From: GCA-2699365 sp036160955
Lineage (GTDB): Bacteria > Verrucomicrobiota > Verrucomicrobiia > Opitutales > Coraliomargaritaceae
Direction: 5' to 3'
Assembly (NCBI GenBank): GCA_036160955.1
Contig: JAYYDJ010000047.1
Coordinates: 1 to 55,893, forward strand
DNA length: 55,893 nucleotides
Part shown: positions 39,230 through 48,686 of the stretch, one piece after another
How positions within the stretch are numbered: position 1 is the first letter of the stretch
Layout of the letters: every line of letters begins with the position of its first letter
Notes under the pieces: model-generated
The model's input: only the letters and a program-made list of their open reading frames with translations
What the model was told of the DNA's origin: nothing
Database searches by the model: none
Translations under genes and position numbers: made by a program

Positions 39230-40666
39230 ATGTCCGTCCAACTTTACGACACCTATAGCCGCAGCATTAAAGACCTAACTCCAGAGGTTAGCAAACCTTT
39301 CCGCATCTATTGCTGTGGTCCTACCGTGTATGGCCCAGCCCACATCGGCAATTTTCGCACTTTTCTAATCCAAGACGTATTACGTCGCGTCCTAGAAGTT
39401 GACGGTATCGATGTGAAATACGTGCGAAATATCACCGATGTCGACGACAAGACCATTCGCGAGTCACAGGCTAATGGCATCAGTTTGAGAGAGTTCACCG
39501 ATAAATGGACGGAAAAATTTCATACCGACTGCAATACGCTTAATATTATTCACCCAAATATTGAACCTAGTGCTGTAGAACACATCCCTAATCAAATTGA
39601 GCTTGCTAAGAAGCTCGAAGCGAAAGGTCACGCCTACGCCACCGAGGACGGTTCACTATACTTTCGTGTGAGCACTTTTCCTGAGTACGGAAGACTTTCA
39701 AAGCTAAATCTAAAAAATATTCGCTCGCAAAGTGAGAACTCTTCTGGTGAGCGTAACGACGCCGACGAGTACGACCGCGAGTCGATAAATGATTTTGCAC
39801 TCTGGAAATCCCGTAAACCCGAAGACGGTGAAAATTATTGGGATAGTCCATGGGGTGAGGGTCGCCCAGGTTGGCACCTTGAGTGTTCCGCGATGGTTGA
39901 AGCATCTTTCGGAGGCGAAACCATTGACCTACATGGGGGTGGCATTGATCTATGCTTTCCCCACCACGAAAATGAAATTGCACAGTCCGAGTGCGCTCAT
40001 GGTCGCCAATTTAGTCGCCATTGGTTTCATACTGCACACCTTATGGTCGAAGGTGAAAAAATGTCTAAAAGTCTGGGCAACTTATACACTCTAGATGACC
40101 TCCTAGGAAAAAGCCATAGTCCTATGGCAGTGCGTTACACGTTGATTGCTGGAAGTTACCGACAGCAGTTGAACTTCACCTTCGATGGCCTTCATGCGGC
40201 GAAAAGCGCCCTCACTAGAATAGAACGTTTTGCGGCAGTACTTCTCGAAAAAACCGGAGAGGAAAAAACCACTTTTGCATCCTATATTTCTAGCAATGCT
40301 CCCGAAGACTTTGGACGCTTTACAAAAGCATGGGATGCGCTACGAAACAACCTTAACATTGCAGCATGCTTAGGCGCAATATTTGAAGTTATTGGATCGA
40401 ATCCTACAGCCCCAATGAATGCAGAGCAGGCTCGCTCCATGCTTACAGCTCTTGGTAGCTTGCTTTATGCACTAGGATTAAATTTGTTCACTGCTTGCGA
40501 CATAGATGCAACTGTACCTGACGACATTCTTGAGCTTGCCAAACATCGGTGGGAGGCAAAGCAAGCACATGACTGGGATAAGGCCGATCAACTCAGAGGC
40601 ACCCTACTCGCAAAGGGATGGATCATTGAAGATAGCAAGGATGGATTTAATCTATCACGAGTTTAA
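39230..40666 (+). CDS. cysS: Cysteinyl-tRNA synthetase
   Basis: This is the class I synthetase for cysteine, 478 residues. The HIGH-type motif is in YGPAHIGNFRTF (about 34-42) and the KMSKS motif in EKMSKSLGN (about 277-282). Zinc ligands that select cysteine are present: a Cys of IYCCGPT, the Cys of WHLECSAM and the His-rich FPHHENEIAQSE. The C-terminal DALR region is normal. A TATACG lies three bases before the ATG and no Shine-Dalgarno is seen. Confidence 0.97.
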   Translation: MSVQLYDTYSRSIKDLTPEVSKPFRIYCCGPTVYGPAHIGNFRTFLIQDVLRRVLEVDGIDVKYVRNITDVDDKTIRESQANGISLREFTDKWTEKFHTDCNTLNIIHPNIEPSAVEHIPNQIELAKKLEAKGHAYATEDGSLYFRVSTFPEYGRLSKLNLKNIRSQSENSSGERNDADEYDRESINDFALWKSRKPEDGENYWDSPWGEGRPGWHLECSAMVEASFGGETIDLHGGGIDLCFPHHENEIAQSECAHGRQFSRHWFHTAHLMVEGEKMSKSLGNLYTLDDLLGKSHSPMAVRYTLIAGSYRQQLNFTFDGLHAAKSALTRIERFAAVLLEKTGEEKTTFASYISSNAPEDFGRFTKAWDALRNNLNIAACLGAIFEVIGSNPTAPMNAEQARSMLTALGSLLYALGLNLFTACDIDATVPDDILELAKHRWEAKQAHDWDKADQLRGTLLAKGWIIEDSKDGFNLSRV

Positions 40667-40714
40667 AAAATACGATACGTGAATGAACTGGGAGAAAACT
40701 AACTTAGCTAAAAA

Positions 40715-41587
40715 ATGTCTACAATAGACATAAACGTAATCGGCACCCGTCAATCAAAGTGGGGTGAAGGCCCAATATGGTGGAAAAGCCATCTACTCTA
40801 CGTAGATATAGAAGGACATCAAATCGTCCGCTTAAATTCAGAAACTGGAAATGAACAAACTTGGGATGTCGGCGAGCGAGTCGGTACGATTGTTCCTAAA
40901 ATAAGTGGTGGCTTACTGTATGCTGGTGACTCTGGTATCGTGGACTTTAATCCACTAACTGGTGCCAAAAATACATTAGCTGATCCAGAGCGAGAAAAAC
41001 GAGCTACAAATCGCTTCAATGACGGAAAGTGTGATCCAGCAGGACGTTTCTGGGCGGGTACTATCAGTCTCATAAAAAATACCGGAGACGCTGCTCTTTA
41101 CATGTTAGACACCGACAACCAGTTAAAAATTAAGCTGCCTGAAGTCACAAATTCAAATGGTATTTGCTGGTCCCCAGATGCTACTATTATGTACTATATT
41201 GATACTCCACTAAAAAAAATTCAGAGTTTTAAATATAATATTAAAACTGGAGGAATTAGCGAAGCTTCTGTCGCCGTGGATACAGCAGCGCTTGGATATA
41301 AAGGTTCACCAGATGGTATGACAATTGATAGTACCGGCATGCTTTGGGTAGCATTCTGTCATGGTGGGTGCGTTGTGAGATTTAATCCGTATACAGGTGC
41401 AAAGTTACAGCAGGTAGATCTGCCTTGTCTAGAGACTACAGCATGCGCCTTCGGCGGAGCCGAACTAGATCGACTTTTTGTGACGACGGGCGTGCATAAA
41501 ACTCTTACTGAAAAGGATGCTGGGAAAGTCTTTGTGCTCGACGGAATTGGCGTACAAGGAATACCCGCATTTGCATATAAAGGATAA
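40715..41587 (+). CDS. SMP-30/gluconolactonase-family beta-propeller hydrolase
   Basis: The 290-residue protein is a six-bladed propeller of the SMP-30/regucalcin/gluconolactonase family. Metal-site residues are visible: Glu in WGEGPIWW, Asn and Asp in NRFNDGKCDPAGRFWAG, Asn in TNSNGICWSPD and Asp in GSPDGMTIDSTG. No signal peptide is seen, so it probably acts on sugar lactones in the cytoplasm. The specific substrate cannot be told. It lies 48 bases after cysS and 64 bases before the thrS start. Confidence 0.88.
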   Translation: MSTIDINVIGTRQSKWGEGPIWWKSHLLYVDIEGHQIVRLNSETGNEQTWDVGERVGTIVPKISGGLLYAGDSGIVDFNPLTGAKNTLADPEREKRATNRFNDGKCDPAGRFWAGTISLIKNTGDAALYMLDTDNQLKIKLPEVTNSNGICWSPDATIMYYIDTPLKKIQSFKYNIKTGGISEASVAVDTAALGYKGSPDGMTIDSTGMLWVAFCHGGCVVRFNPYTGAKLQQVDLPCLETTACAFGGAELDRLFVTTGVHKTLTEKDAGKVFVLDGIGVQGIPAFAYKG

Positions 41588-41651
41588 AGCGAATCCGGCA
41601 TTGACTCACCTGCACAAGCCTTCTGACTTCAACTCTAAAGTTCCTAACACG

Positions 41652-43487
41652 ATGAAAGAAATGTCTACTCTCGAGCAACTACGCCATTCGTGCTCGCATG
41701 TTCTAGCAACTGCAGTGCTACGCCTGTATCCAAAAACTCAACTTGATATCGGTCCACCGACTGAAAATGGTTTCTATTACGATATAGACCTAGACCAGCA
41801 ACTCGATGCCAATGACCTAGAAGCCATCGAGTTGGAGATGAAAAAAATCATCAAAGAAAATCAAAAGTTTATTCGTGTTGAATGCTCGCGCGAAGAAGCG
41901 TTCAAAAAAATTAAGGAATCCGGTCAAGAGCGCTACAAATTAGGCCGTCTCAAAGACATTCCAGAGGGTGAGGTAATTAGCTTTTACCAAAATGGAGAAT
42001 TCATAGATCTATGCGCTGGTAATCATATTAATTATACTAAAAAAATAAAAGCCTTTAAACTGCTTTCTATTGCTGGAGCATACCACCGTGGAAACGAGAA
42101 AAATAAGCAACTTCAACGTATTTACGGAACTGCTTTTGAGTCCAAGCAAGCGCTAGCTGATTATTTAGAACAGTTAGAACAGGCTCGTGCACGCGACCAT
42201 CGCAAGCTCGGTAAAGAGCTAGGATTGTTTACTATAGATAATGATGTCGGACAGGGACTGATTTTATGGAAGCCTGCTGGCGCGATCATACGCGAAGCAC
42301 TAACTGATTTTATAACCGATGAACTTCGTGCTGCCGACTATGGCATAGTCTATACACCTCACATTGGAAAACTCGATCTGTTTCGTACATCCGGCCACTT
42401 CCCCTATTATAAAGCAAGCCAGTTTGCAGCTATTCCTGAACGCGACGAATTTGATAAAGTCGCACAAAGCGGTGTTTCAGCCGGGGATTATGCAAGTCAG
42501 CTAGAGAGTGGCGAAATGGATGGCTTTATGCTCCGTCCAATGAACTGCCCAATGCATATAAAGATTTACGGTTCAGAGCCGCATAGTTACCGTGACTTGC
42601 CTGTACGTCTAGCAGAATTTGGAACCGTTTATCGTTGGGAAAAATCTGGAGAACTTAACGGCATGACCCGAGTTCGAGGTTTCACTCAAGACGATGCTCA
42701 TATATTTTGTACGGAAGATCAACTTGCAGAAGAAATTAAAGGCTGCTTGGATCTAGTAAAAACAGTATTTCAGACTCTTGATATGGCGGACTATCGAGTC
42801 CGAGTCTCTCTACGAGATCCAGACAGCAGTAAATACGTGGGAGAATTAGAGTCTTGGGATAAAGCCGAAGAAGCGCTACTTCGAATCGTCCGTGAATTAG
42901 GCGTTAATTACACAGAGGAACCTGGGGAAGCGGCCTTCTACGGACCCAAGATTGATTTTGTGATCAAGGACGTACTTGGCCGAGAATGGCAGCTTGGAAC
43001 CGTTCAAGTCGACTATAATCTACCAGAGAGATTTGATCTAAGCTATATTGGCGCAGACAATGAAAAGCATCGCCCTATTATGATCCACCGCGCTCCATTC
43101 GGATCACTGGAGCGCTTCTGTGGCGTATTAATTGAACACTTTGCTGGTAGCTTCCCGATATGGTTAGCGCCTGAACAGGTTCGTATTCTGCCAATGAATG
43201 ATGACCTCGTTCCTGAAGCGCGGGCAATTGAAAAACTGTTTAGAGCAGCTAAGATTCGAGTTAGTGTAGATGCTGTTGCGGATAAGCTAGGTGCTAAGAT
43301 ACGGAAATGCCACGTCGATAAAGTGCCCAATTTTCTAGTACTAGGACGTCAAGAAGCCGAGCAAGGCTTGGTGAAGGTTAACTCACGCGCAAACAAAGCG
43401 TTAGAGGGACTTAAGGCACCTAAAGAATTTCTTGGAGAACTGCTGGAAAATATTGCTAATAAAACTCTGCCCGATCCAAAAGACTAG
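41652..43487 (+). CDS. thrS: Threonyl-tRNA synthetase lacking the TGS domain
   Basis: This class II synthetase has 611 residues from ATG 41652 (MKEMSTLEQLRHSCSHVL). It begins directly with the editing domain (RHSCSHVL, LCAGNH, IAGAYHRGNEKNKQLQRIYG), so the usual 60-residue N-terminal TGS domain is missing. An in-frame start at 41517 would overlap the previous gene and adds no TGS-like sequence. Zinc ligands are present in MNCPMH, QDDAHIF and MIHRAPFGS. Compared with E. coli there is about a 25-residue insertion between SQFAAIPERDEF and DGFMLRPMNCP. The C-terminal anticodon-binding domain is normal. Its stop overlaps the next GTG start. Confidence 0.94.
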   Translation: MKEMSTLEQLRHSCSHVLATAVLRLYPKTQLDIGPPTENGFYYDIDLDQQLDANDLEAIELEMKKIIKENQKFIRVECSREEAFKKIKESGQERYKLGRLKDIPEGEVISFYQNGEFIDLCAGNHINYTKKIKAFKLLSIAGAYHRGNEKNKQLQRIYGTAFESKQALADYLEQLEQARARDHRKLGKELGLFTIDNDVGQGLILWKPAGAIIREALTDFITDELRAADYGIVYTPHIGKLDLFRTSGHFPYYKASQFAAIPERDEFDKVAQSGVSAGDYASQLESGEMDGFMLRPMNCPMHIKIYGSEPHSYRDLPVRLAEFGTVYRWEKSGELNGMTRVRGFTQDDAHIFCTEDQLAEEIKGCLDLVKTVFQTLDMADYRVRVSLRDPDSSKYVGELESWDKAEEALLRIVRELGVNYTEEPGEAAFYGPKIDFVIKDVLGREWQLGTVQVDYNLPERFDLSYIGADNEKHRPIMIHRAPFGSLERFCGVLIEHFAGSFPIWLAPEQVRILPMNDDLVPEARAIEKLFRAAKIRVSVDAVADKLGAKIRKCHVDKVPNFLVLGRQEAEQGLVKVNSRANKALEGLKAPKEFLGELLENIANKTLPDPKD

Positions 43488-43780
43488 TGGAAAAGCCTAA
43501 AGAATTGTCTAGCGCTGAGAAAAAAGAACTGCGAGGTATCGCACAGCGCCTAAGGCCCCATCTTCAAATTGGTAAAAATGGATTGAGCAAACCAGTGCTT
43601 GGAGAAATTGAAATGGCCCTGAATAAGAATGGCTTAATTAAAATACGCTTCGAAACAGATCGCAAAAATATAGGCTCTCTATGCAGTCAAATTTCTAAAA
43701 AAACGACCAGTGAATATGTGGGAGGTGTCGGCAAAGTAGGTATTTTCTTTCGTGATATGCCGGCTGACGAGAAGTTCTAG
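43487..43780 (+). CDS. yhbY: YhbY-like CRS1/CRM-domain RNA-binding protein
   Basis: The 97-residue protein is a single CRM domain with the GxxG RNA-binding loop (QIGKNGLSKPV) and the C-terminal VGKVGIFFRD. YhbY-type proteins associate with pre-50S ribosomes. Translation starts at GTG 43487, sharing the G of the thrS stop (TAGTG), so translation is coupled to thrS. Confidence 0.9.
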   Translation: MEKPKELSSAEKKELRGIAQRLRPHLQIGKNGLSKPVLGEIEMALNKNGLIKIRFETDRKNIGSLCSQISKKTTSEYVGGVGKVGIFFRDMPADEKF

Positions 43781-43801
43781 AACTACTGCTTTTTTACCCT
43801 C

Positions 43802-43830
43802 TTTACAGTCAATACTAGATCCACTATAGT
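43802..43830 (+). promoter_or_regulatory. Promoter of the OB-HD nuclease gene, leaderless arrangement
   Basis: TTTACA (43802-43807), a 17-base spacer and TATAGT (43825-43830) match the sigma-70 consensus well. Only seven bases separate the -10 box from the ATG at 43838, so transcription should start at or next to the A of the ATG, giving a leaderless mRNA. Confidence 0.6.
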
Positions 43831-43837
43831 ATAAATA

Positions 43838-44830
43838 ATGTCTGAATATAGTACTGTTAAGAAACTCAAGCTAATTGGTAAAGATCTAGCGGTTCCTTTC
43901 CGCAGCATATTGCTGCTTCAAAAAAAAACTACTCGGTCTTCGCGTAATGGAAACCCGTTTATTAATATACAAGTCGGTGATTCGAGTGGTAGTTTTAACG
44001 CAAATGCATTTGAGAATACTCCTGCCTATGAAGTTCTACATGCGGCAAATGAAGGGTGCATATTAAGGATTTCTGGAAAGACAGAATATTATCCAAAAGA
44101 AAATGGTCAATTTTCACCAAAACTAGATGCAGTCGAATTAGTTACCAAAGAAGAAGCTGAAGCTGAAGGAGCCTTCGAGAATTTAGTGGAAACACCGCCA
44201 GAATCTGAGACTGAGTTGTGGGCACATCTTGAAGGCGCTATTGCTGCAATTGAACATCCACAACTGCAAGAGACTGTACAACGTGTTATGGATGAACTTG
44301 GTGATCATTTCCGCGTTTGCCCAGCTGCAGTTAATATGCATCATGCTTATCGCAATGGACTACTCGAGCATACCGTGCATATGGTACGTGCTGCCCGAGC
44401 TCTGCTGCCACTCTATTTAGAAGTAGATGCAGATTTAGCCACAGCTGGAATCCTTTTACACGACGTTGGCAAACTAGAAGAATACGAGGGTGATTTTGCC
44501 ACTCGTGTCAGTCGTGTAGGCATCCTACAAGGCCATGTGGTGCTTGGATTTCGAGTAGTCCGTAAAGCAGCACTTCAATCGAAACTAAACGCAGATTTAA
44601 CCGAACGCCTCGAGCATATTATATTAAGTCATCAAGGTGAAAAAGAATGGGGCGCTGCGGCAATGGCTGCGACTCCAGAAGCAGTCTTTGTTTCTATGGT
44701 TGATAATTTAGATGCAAAAATGGGAATGGTGCAGCGCGCACTGCGTAACACTGCTACGGCAGAAATATTTTCTGACTATTTGGCTGGCCTACAAACTCGC
44801 GTTTTAATTACTTCCCCAGACAAAAGCTAA
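43838..44830 (+). CDS. OB-fold and HD-domain 3'-5' exoribonuclease-like protein (YhaM type)
   Basis: The 330-residue protein combines an N-terminal OB-fold nucleic-acid-binding domain (about 10-105, ILLLQKKTTRSSRNGNPFIN) with an HD phosphohydrolase domain (about 165-310). Visible metal residues are His178 (GLLEHTVHM), His208-Asp209 (ILLHDVGKLEEY), the His of LQGHVVLG, the His of HIILSHQGEKEWG and the Asp of SMVDNLDAKMG. This arrangement matches Bacillus YhaM, a 3'-5' exoribonuclease. It is the third gene of the thrS-yhbY run but has its own promoter. Confidence 0.87.
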   Translation: MSEYSTVKKLKLIGKDLAVPFRSILLLQKKTTRSSRNGNPFINIQVGDSSGSFNANAFENTPAYEVLHAANEGCILRISGKTEYYPKENGQFSPKLDAVELVTKEEAEAEGAFENLVETPPESETELWAHLEGAIAAIEHPQLQETVQRVMDELGDHFRVCPAAVNMHHAYRNGLLEHTVHMVRAARALLPLYLEVDADLATAGILLHDVGKLEEYEGDFATRVSRVGILQGHVVLGFRVVRKAALQSKLNADLTERLEHIILSHQGEKEWGAAAMAATPEAVFVSMVDNLDAKMGMVQRALRNTATAEIFSDYLAGLQTRVLITSPDKS

Positions 44831-44863
44831 TCGCATTGAGCAAACACTAAGGGGCATCACAAA

Positions 44864-44879
44864 GTGCCTCACAAGGCGC
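44864..44879 (-). terminator. Weak hairpin in the convergent gap after lysS
   Basis: On the minus strand GCGCCT and AGGCAC pair around TGTG with one G-U pair, followed by TTTGTG. An alternative fold pairs GGGGCA with TGCCTC further along. It lies between two converging genes and could be a weak bidirectional terminator; the U-tract is poor. Confidence 0.35.
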
Positions 44880-44940
44880 TATATAGAATTGATTTTTGAT
44901 CAGCTACACGTGCGATCTTGTTAACACTGTCCTAAGTTTC

Positions 44941-46422
44941 TCAACTAAGCGGCTTGAGGCTTGGAAACAAAATTGTATCTCGAATGCTTTCGGCGCCTGT
45001 GAGCAAAATAACTAACCGGTCTATACCTAGGCCCATGCCACCCGCAGGAGGCATACCGTGCTCCAAAGCATTGATGAAATCTGTATCCATATCCTGAACT
45101 TCCTCGCCTACCTGATCAGTAAACATTTTCTTTTGTATAATAGGATCGTTTTGCTCAGAATATGCAGGCGCAATCTCTTGACCGTTAATACATAGCTCAA
45201 ATACATCAATGGTAGTGGCATCATCCTGAGTGATTTTTGCTAGAGGGCAAAGCTCTCGAGGTATATGAGTTACGAAGGTTGGCTGAATCAGTCCTGGTTC
45301 AATCAATTTCTCAAATACATTGTTGGTGATTTCGTAGTCTTCTAATGCACCGTCGACCTCAATACCCAAAGCGCGTGCTTTTTCAAGCTTTTCGGTACGA
45401 TCTAGGCTAAACCAGCTGGCATCTTCAGTCGCTTTGAGTATAAGATCCTTATACTTAGCCTCACGCCATTCCCCACTAAGATCTATTACTGTGCCGTCTG
45501 GTCGAGCAATTTTGAGCGTACCTATGACAGTCTTTGCCACATGCTGAATAAGACTTTGAGTAAGCTCCATCATGCCACGGAAATCAGTATACGCTTGATA
45601 TAGTTCGAGCATAGTAAATTCAGGATTATGGCGACGGGATAAGCCCTCGTTACGAAAGACACGACCGATTTCAAAAACACGCTCCTCACCGCCAACAAGC
45701 ATACGCTTTAGATATAACTCTAGTGCTATACGCATGTAAAACTGACAATCGAGGGCGTTGAAGTGTGTCGTGAAAGGACGAGCTGCTGCGCCACCAGCAA
45801 CGCCTTGTAATACCGGTGTCTCCACTTCTTGAAAGTCACGCTCCCATAGAAATTGGCGCATTTGCTTAATAATAGCTGCGCGTTGCTTAAAGCGATTGCG
45901 AGACTCTTCATTAACAATTAAATCTAGATAACGTTGCCGATAAATTTTTTCGTCATCTTTAAGCCCTGACCATTTTTCAGGAAGTGGTCGTAATGCTTTG
46001 GAGACCAAGGTATAACTCTTTGCTCGTACAGTGATCTCACCAGTCTTCGTTTTAAATAAGTGTCCACTGATTCCTATAATGTCACCAAGATCTAATTTTT
46101 TAAAATAGGTATTGTATTCACCTTCAGCAAGCTCGTCTCGAGTAACATAACACTGAATTTGGCCTGCACTATCTTGAATTTTAATGAAGCTAGCTTTGCC
46201 CATTAACCGGAAAACAACAATACGCCCCGCTACATTTACCAGCGCTTGATCAGAATCTTCTAGACTCTCATCATAAGCGGCGATAGCCTCAGCTGTAGCA
46301 TGCATCTTCTTAAAATTTGCAGCGAATGGATTGCGCCCAGCTGCGCACAGATTTTCTAGCTTCTGAAGGCGGACCGCATATAAATCATGCGTATTGTCCT
46401 GATTGTCATTTGTATCAGTCAT
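44941..46422 (-). CDS. lysS: Lysyl-tRNA synthetase, class II
   Basis: The 493-residue protein has the N-terminal OB anticodon-binding domain (about 60-170, VAGRIVVFRLMGKASFIKIQ) and a class II core: motif 1 around FQEVETPVLQ, motif 2 FEIGRVFRNEGLSRRHNPEF and motif 3 GMGLGIDRLVILLTG. ATG 46422 (MTDTNDNQDN) is chosen; the longer frame from 46452 adds ten residues without a ribosome-binding site. It diverges from dinG. Confidence 0.97.
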   Translation of the reverse strand: MTDTNDNQDNTHDLYAVRLQKLENLCAAGRNPFAANFKKMHATAEAIAAYDESLEDSDQALVNVAGRIVVFRLMGKASFIKIQDSAGQIQCYVTRDELAEGEYNTYFKKLDLGDIIGISGHLFKTKTGEITVRAKSYTLVSKALRPLPEKWSGLKDDEKIYRQRYLDLIVNEESRNRFKQRAAIIKQMRQFLWERDFQEVETPVLQGVAGGAAARPFTTHFNALDCQFYMRIALELYLKRMLVGGEERVFEIGRVFRNEGLSRRHNPEFTMLELYQAYTDFRGMMELTQSLIQHVAKTVIGTLKIARPDGTVIDLSGEWREAKYKDLILKATEDASWFSLDRTEKLEKARALGIEVDGALEDYEITNNVFEKLIEPGLIQPTFVTHIPRELCPLAKITQDDATTIDVFELCINGQEIAPAYSEQNDPIIQKKMFTDQVGEEVQDMDTDFINALEHGMPPAGGMGLGIDRLVILLTGAESIRDTILFPSLKPLS

Positions 46423-46581
46423 ATTACCAGCACGCGAAAATGCCTCGATCAACTAGAATGGCAAGGTCATTTCAAAAGCTAACTAACAAAGATAATAGGA
46501 TGATTTCTACAAAATAATTAAAAAAACTAGCCAATTCGTGCTCCTATGCTTCCTTATTAGTAACTGACTAAAAAGCATTAT

Positions 46582-48660
46582 ATGATAGGACTCATCGAAA
46601 ACACTGGAACACCTCGCGAAGTCGGATATTTAGTCGGTCTTGTAGACTCGATTTTTAAAGAAGGAGGATCACTGCAAACAGTGCTTGGATTGGATCATCG
46701 ACCACAACAAGCAGCTATGGCGCTCTCGGTTGCATCCTCCTTTGAATCGGATCAATCCCTTCTTGTTGAAGCGGGGACTGGCGTCGGTAAAAGCCTCGCA
46801 TATTTAATTCCTGGTATCCTGCACTCGGTCGACTCAGAGAGACCCTTCATTATATCTAGCCAAACCATTACGCTTCAGGAACAAATCCGAAGTAAAGATC
46901 TCAAAATTTGCCAGCAGCTATTTAAACAAGTAGAAGAATTACAGCGTTACGCCAATTTTAAGACAGCTCTTATGGTTGGACGAGGCAACTATTGTTGCAC
47001 TACACGCTTAGGAAATGCTCTAAAAGATGCTCAATCTAAACAGACTGAAATTTTCCCTACTGAGCAAAAGCAAGAGCTACTGCGATTAGCAAAATGGTCA
47101 TCGGCTTGCTCGAGTGGAGTCATCCAAGAACTCACGCCTCCTCCCCTACTTGAAGCTTGGGATGCGGTCAACGCGGACAGTTCTACTTGCTCAGGCAAGA
47201 ATTGTGACCCATCAATTTGCTTTTACCAGCGTGCTCGCAAGCAACTACTAGGCGCTAATTGTGTCATCGTTAACCATAGTCTACTTTTTTCCTTAATCGG
47301 TGCAGGCATGCCGCCAAAAGGCAGTTCTCGAGGTGTACTTCTTACCGATGATTTTGTGGTGCTCGATGAAGCGCATCGAGTACCCTCTATTGCTACCGAT
47401 CACTTTGGTATCCACGTTAGTTCTTATTCAGTCGATAGAGCACTAAAACGCCTCTATAATCCTCTTACAAAGGGTGGAATATTGAAGAAGAATGGAAGTC
47501 AGTGGGATCTAAATGCGGTGGATGAAGCAATCGTGGCCTGTCGAGAATTTTTTGCGCACATTGGTGAGGTCATTCTTTGTAAAAAACCCATCCAGCGTAT
47601 TTATGAGCCAAACTTCTGCGATAACATAATCTCTCAACCACTAAAAGAAGTTGCGGAGCGAATAGCAGTTATTGTTCAAAAGATTGATGACGAGCTTATG
47701 CAAGATGAATTAAAGGATCACCGCAGTCGTATTCTTAGCTATCAAGATACGATCAATGGCTTTATAAAAATTGCTGAAGACAATCATGTATACTGGATCG
47801 AGCGCGGCGGAAAAAACGGTCAGATCGTAACCTTGCGTAGCGCCCCGCTTAATGTTGCACCCGCCTTGCGCGAGGCGCTCTTTAGTCGTCATACTGGGGC
47901 AGTTTTAACAAGTGCTACGCTCTCAAATGGACAAAATATGGACAGTTACCAATCAAAAGTTGGTGGTGATGGAGCGGAAACACAAATCGAATCCTCTCCA
48001 TTTAATTATAATAAGAATTGCAGTATTTATATAGCAACCGATTCTCCATTGCCAGAACCGGGTGCTGGTCGGCTTGATCTAGACTATCTATCCAATATGA
48101 TTACTTGGTGCAGTCGCCATCAGAGCGGTGGATCACTTGTTCTGTTTACAAGTCATTTTGATCTGCGCAAAGTTCGTGAGCGTACAGAAGCCTTTTTTAA
48201 AAAAATAAAGCGTCCACTGTTCTGTCAGGGATACGAGTCTTCCCGCAGTGAGCTAGTCAGAAAATTTCAAAATTCAAGCAACGGAATCTTATTTGGAACC
48301 GATAGCTATTGGACTGGTATCGATATTCCTGGCCCTGCTCTCTCACAAGTAATCATTGCAAGGCTCCCATTTGAGAACCCAAATCATCCTGTAAGTGAAG
48401 CACGTAATGAGTATATCAACTCATTAGGCGGCAATCCGTTCAATGACCTCATTATTCCAGAAGCTCTCGTACGTTTTCGGCAAGGCATGGGACGCCTAAT
48501 TCGTCGCCATGAAGACCGAGGATCTATCGTTATTTTAGACTCAAGAATTGTCTCAAAGCCGTATGGTCGCCAATTTATTGAAGCTCTGCCGACTGATAAA
48601 TATAAACGATTCAACCGACATAACCGAGAAAGTATTTTTATTTCACCTCCCGCCGAATAG
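46582..48660 (+). CDS. dinG: DinG-family iron-sulfur DNA helicase
   Basis: This is a superfamily 2 helicase of the XPD/DinG group, 692 residues. Walker A is VEAGTGVGKS (residues 65-71 include the P-loop). Four iron-sulfur cysteines are in GNYCCTTR and STCSGKNCDPSICFYQRARK. The Walker B box is VLDEAHRVPS, and motif VI is RQGMGRLIRRHED. DinG unwinds damaged or RNA-hybrid DNA. It is the first gene of a repair block with the AddB-like and AddA-like genes downstream on the same strand. Confidence 0.93.
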   Translation: MIGLIENTGTPREVGYLVGLVDSIFKEGGSLQTVLGLDHRPQQAAMALSVASSFESDQSLLVEAGTGVGKSLAYLIPGILHSVDSERPFIISSQTITLQEQIRSKDLKICQQLFKQVEELQRYANFKTALMVGRGNYCCTTRLGNALKDAQSKQTEIFPTEQKQELLRLAKWSSACSSGVIQELTPPPLLEAWDAVNADSSTCSGKNCDPSICFYQRARKQLLGANCVIVNHSLLFSLIGAGMPPKGSSRGVLLTDDFVVLDEAHRVPSIATDHFGIHVSSYSVDRALKRLYNPLTKGGILKKNGSQWDLNAVDEAIVACREFFAHIGEVILCKKPIQRIYEPNFCDNIISQPLKEVAERIAVIVQKIDDELMQDELKDHRSRILSYQDTINGFIKIAEDNHVYWIERGGKNGQIVTLRSAPLNVAPALREALFSRHTGAVLTSATLSNGQNMDSYQSKVGGDGAETQIESSPFNYNKNCSIYIATDSPLPEPGAGRLDLDYLSNMITWCSRHQSGGSLVLFTSHFDLRKVRERTEAFFKKIKRPLFCQGYESSRSELVRKFQNSSNGILFGTDSYWTGIDIPGPALSQVIIARLPFENPNHPVSEARNEYINSLGGNPFNDLIIPEALVRFRQGMGRLIRRHEDRGSIVILDSRIVSKPYGRQFIEALPTDKYKRFNRHNRESIFISPPAE

Positions 48661-48686
48661 ATTAACCAATAAAACCTATATTCGAG

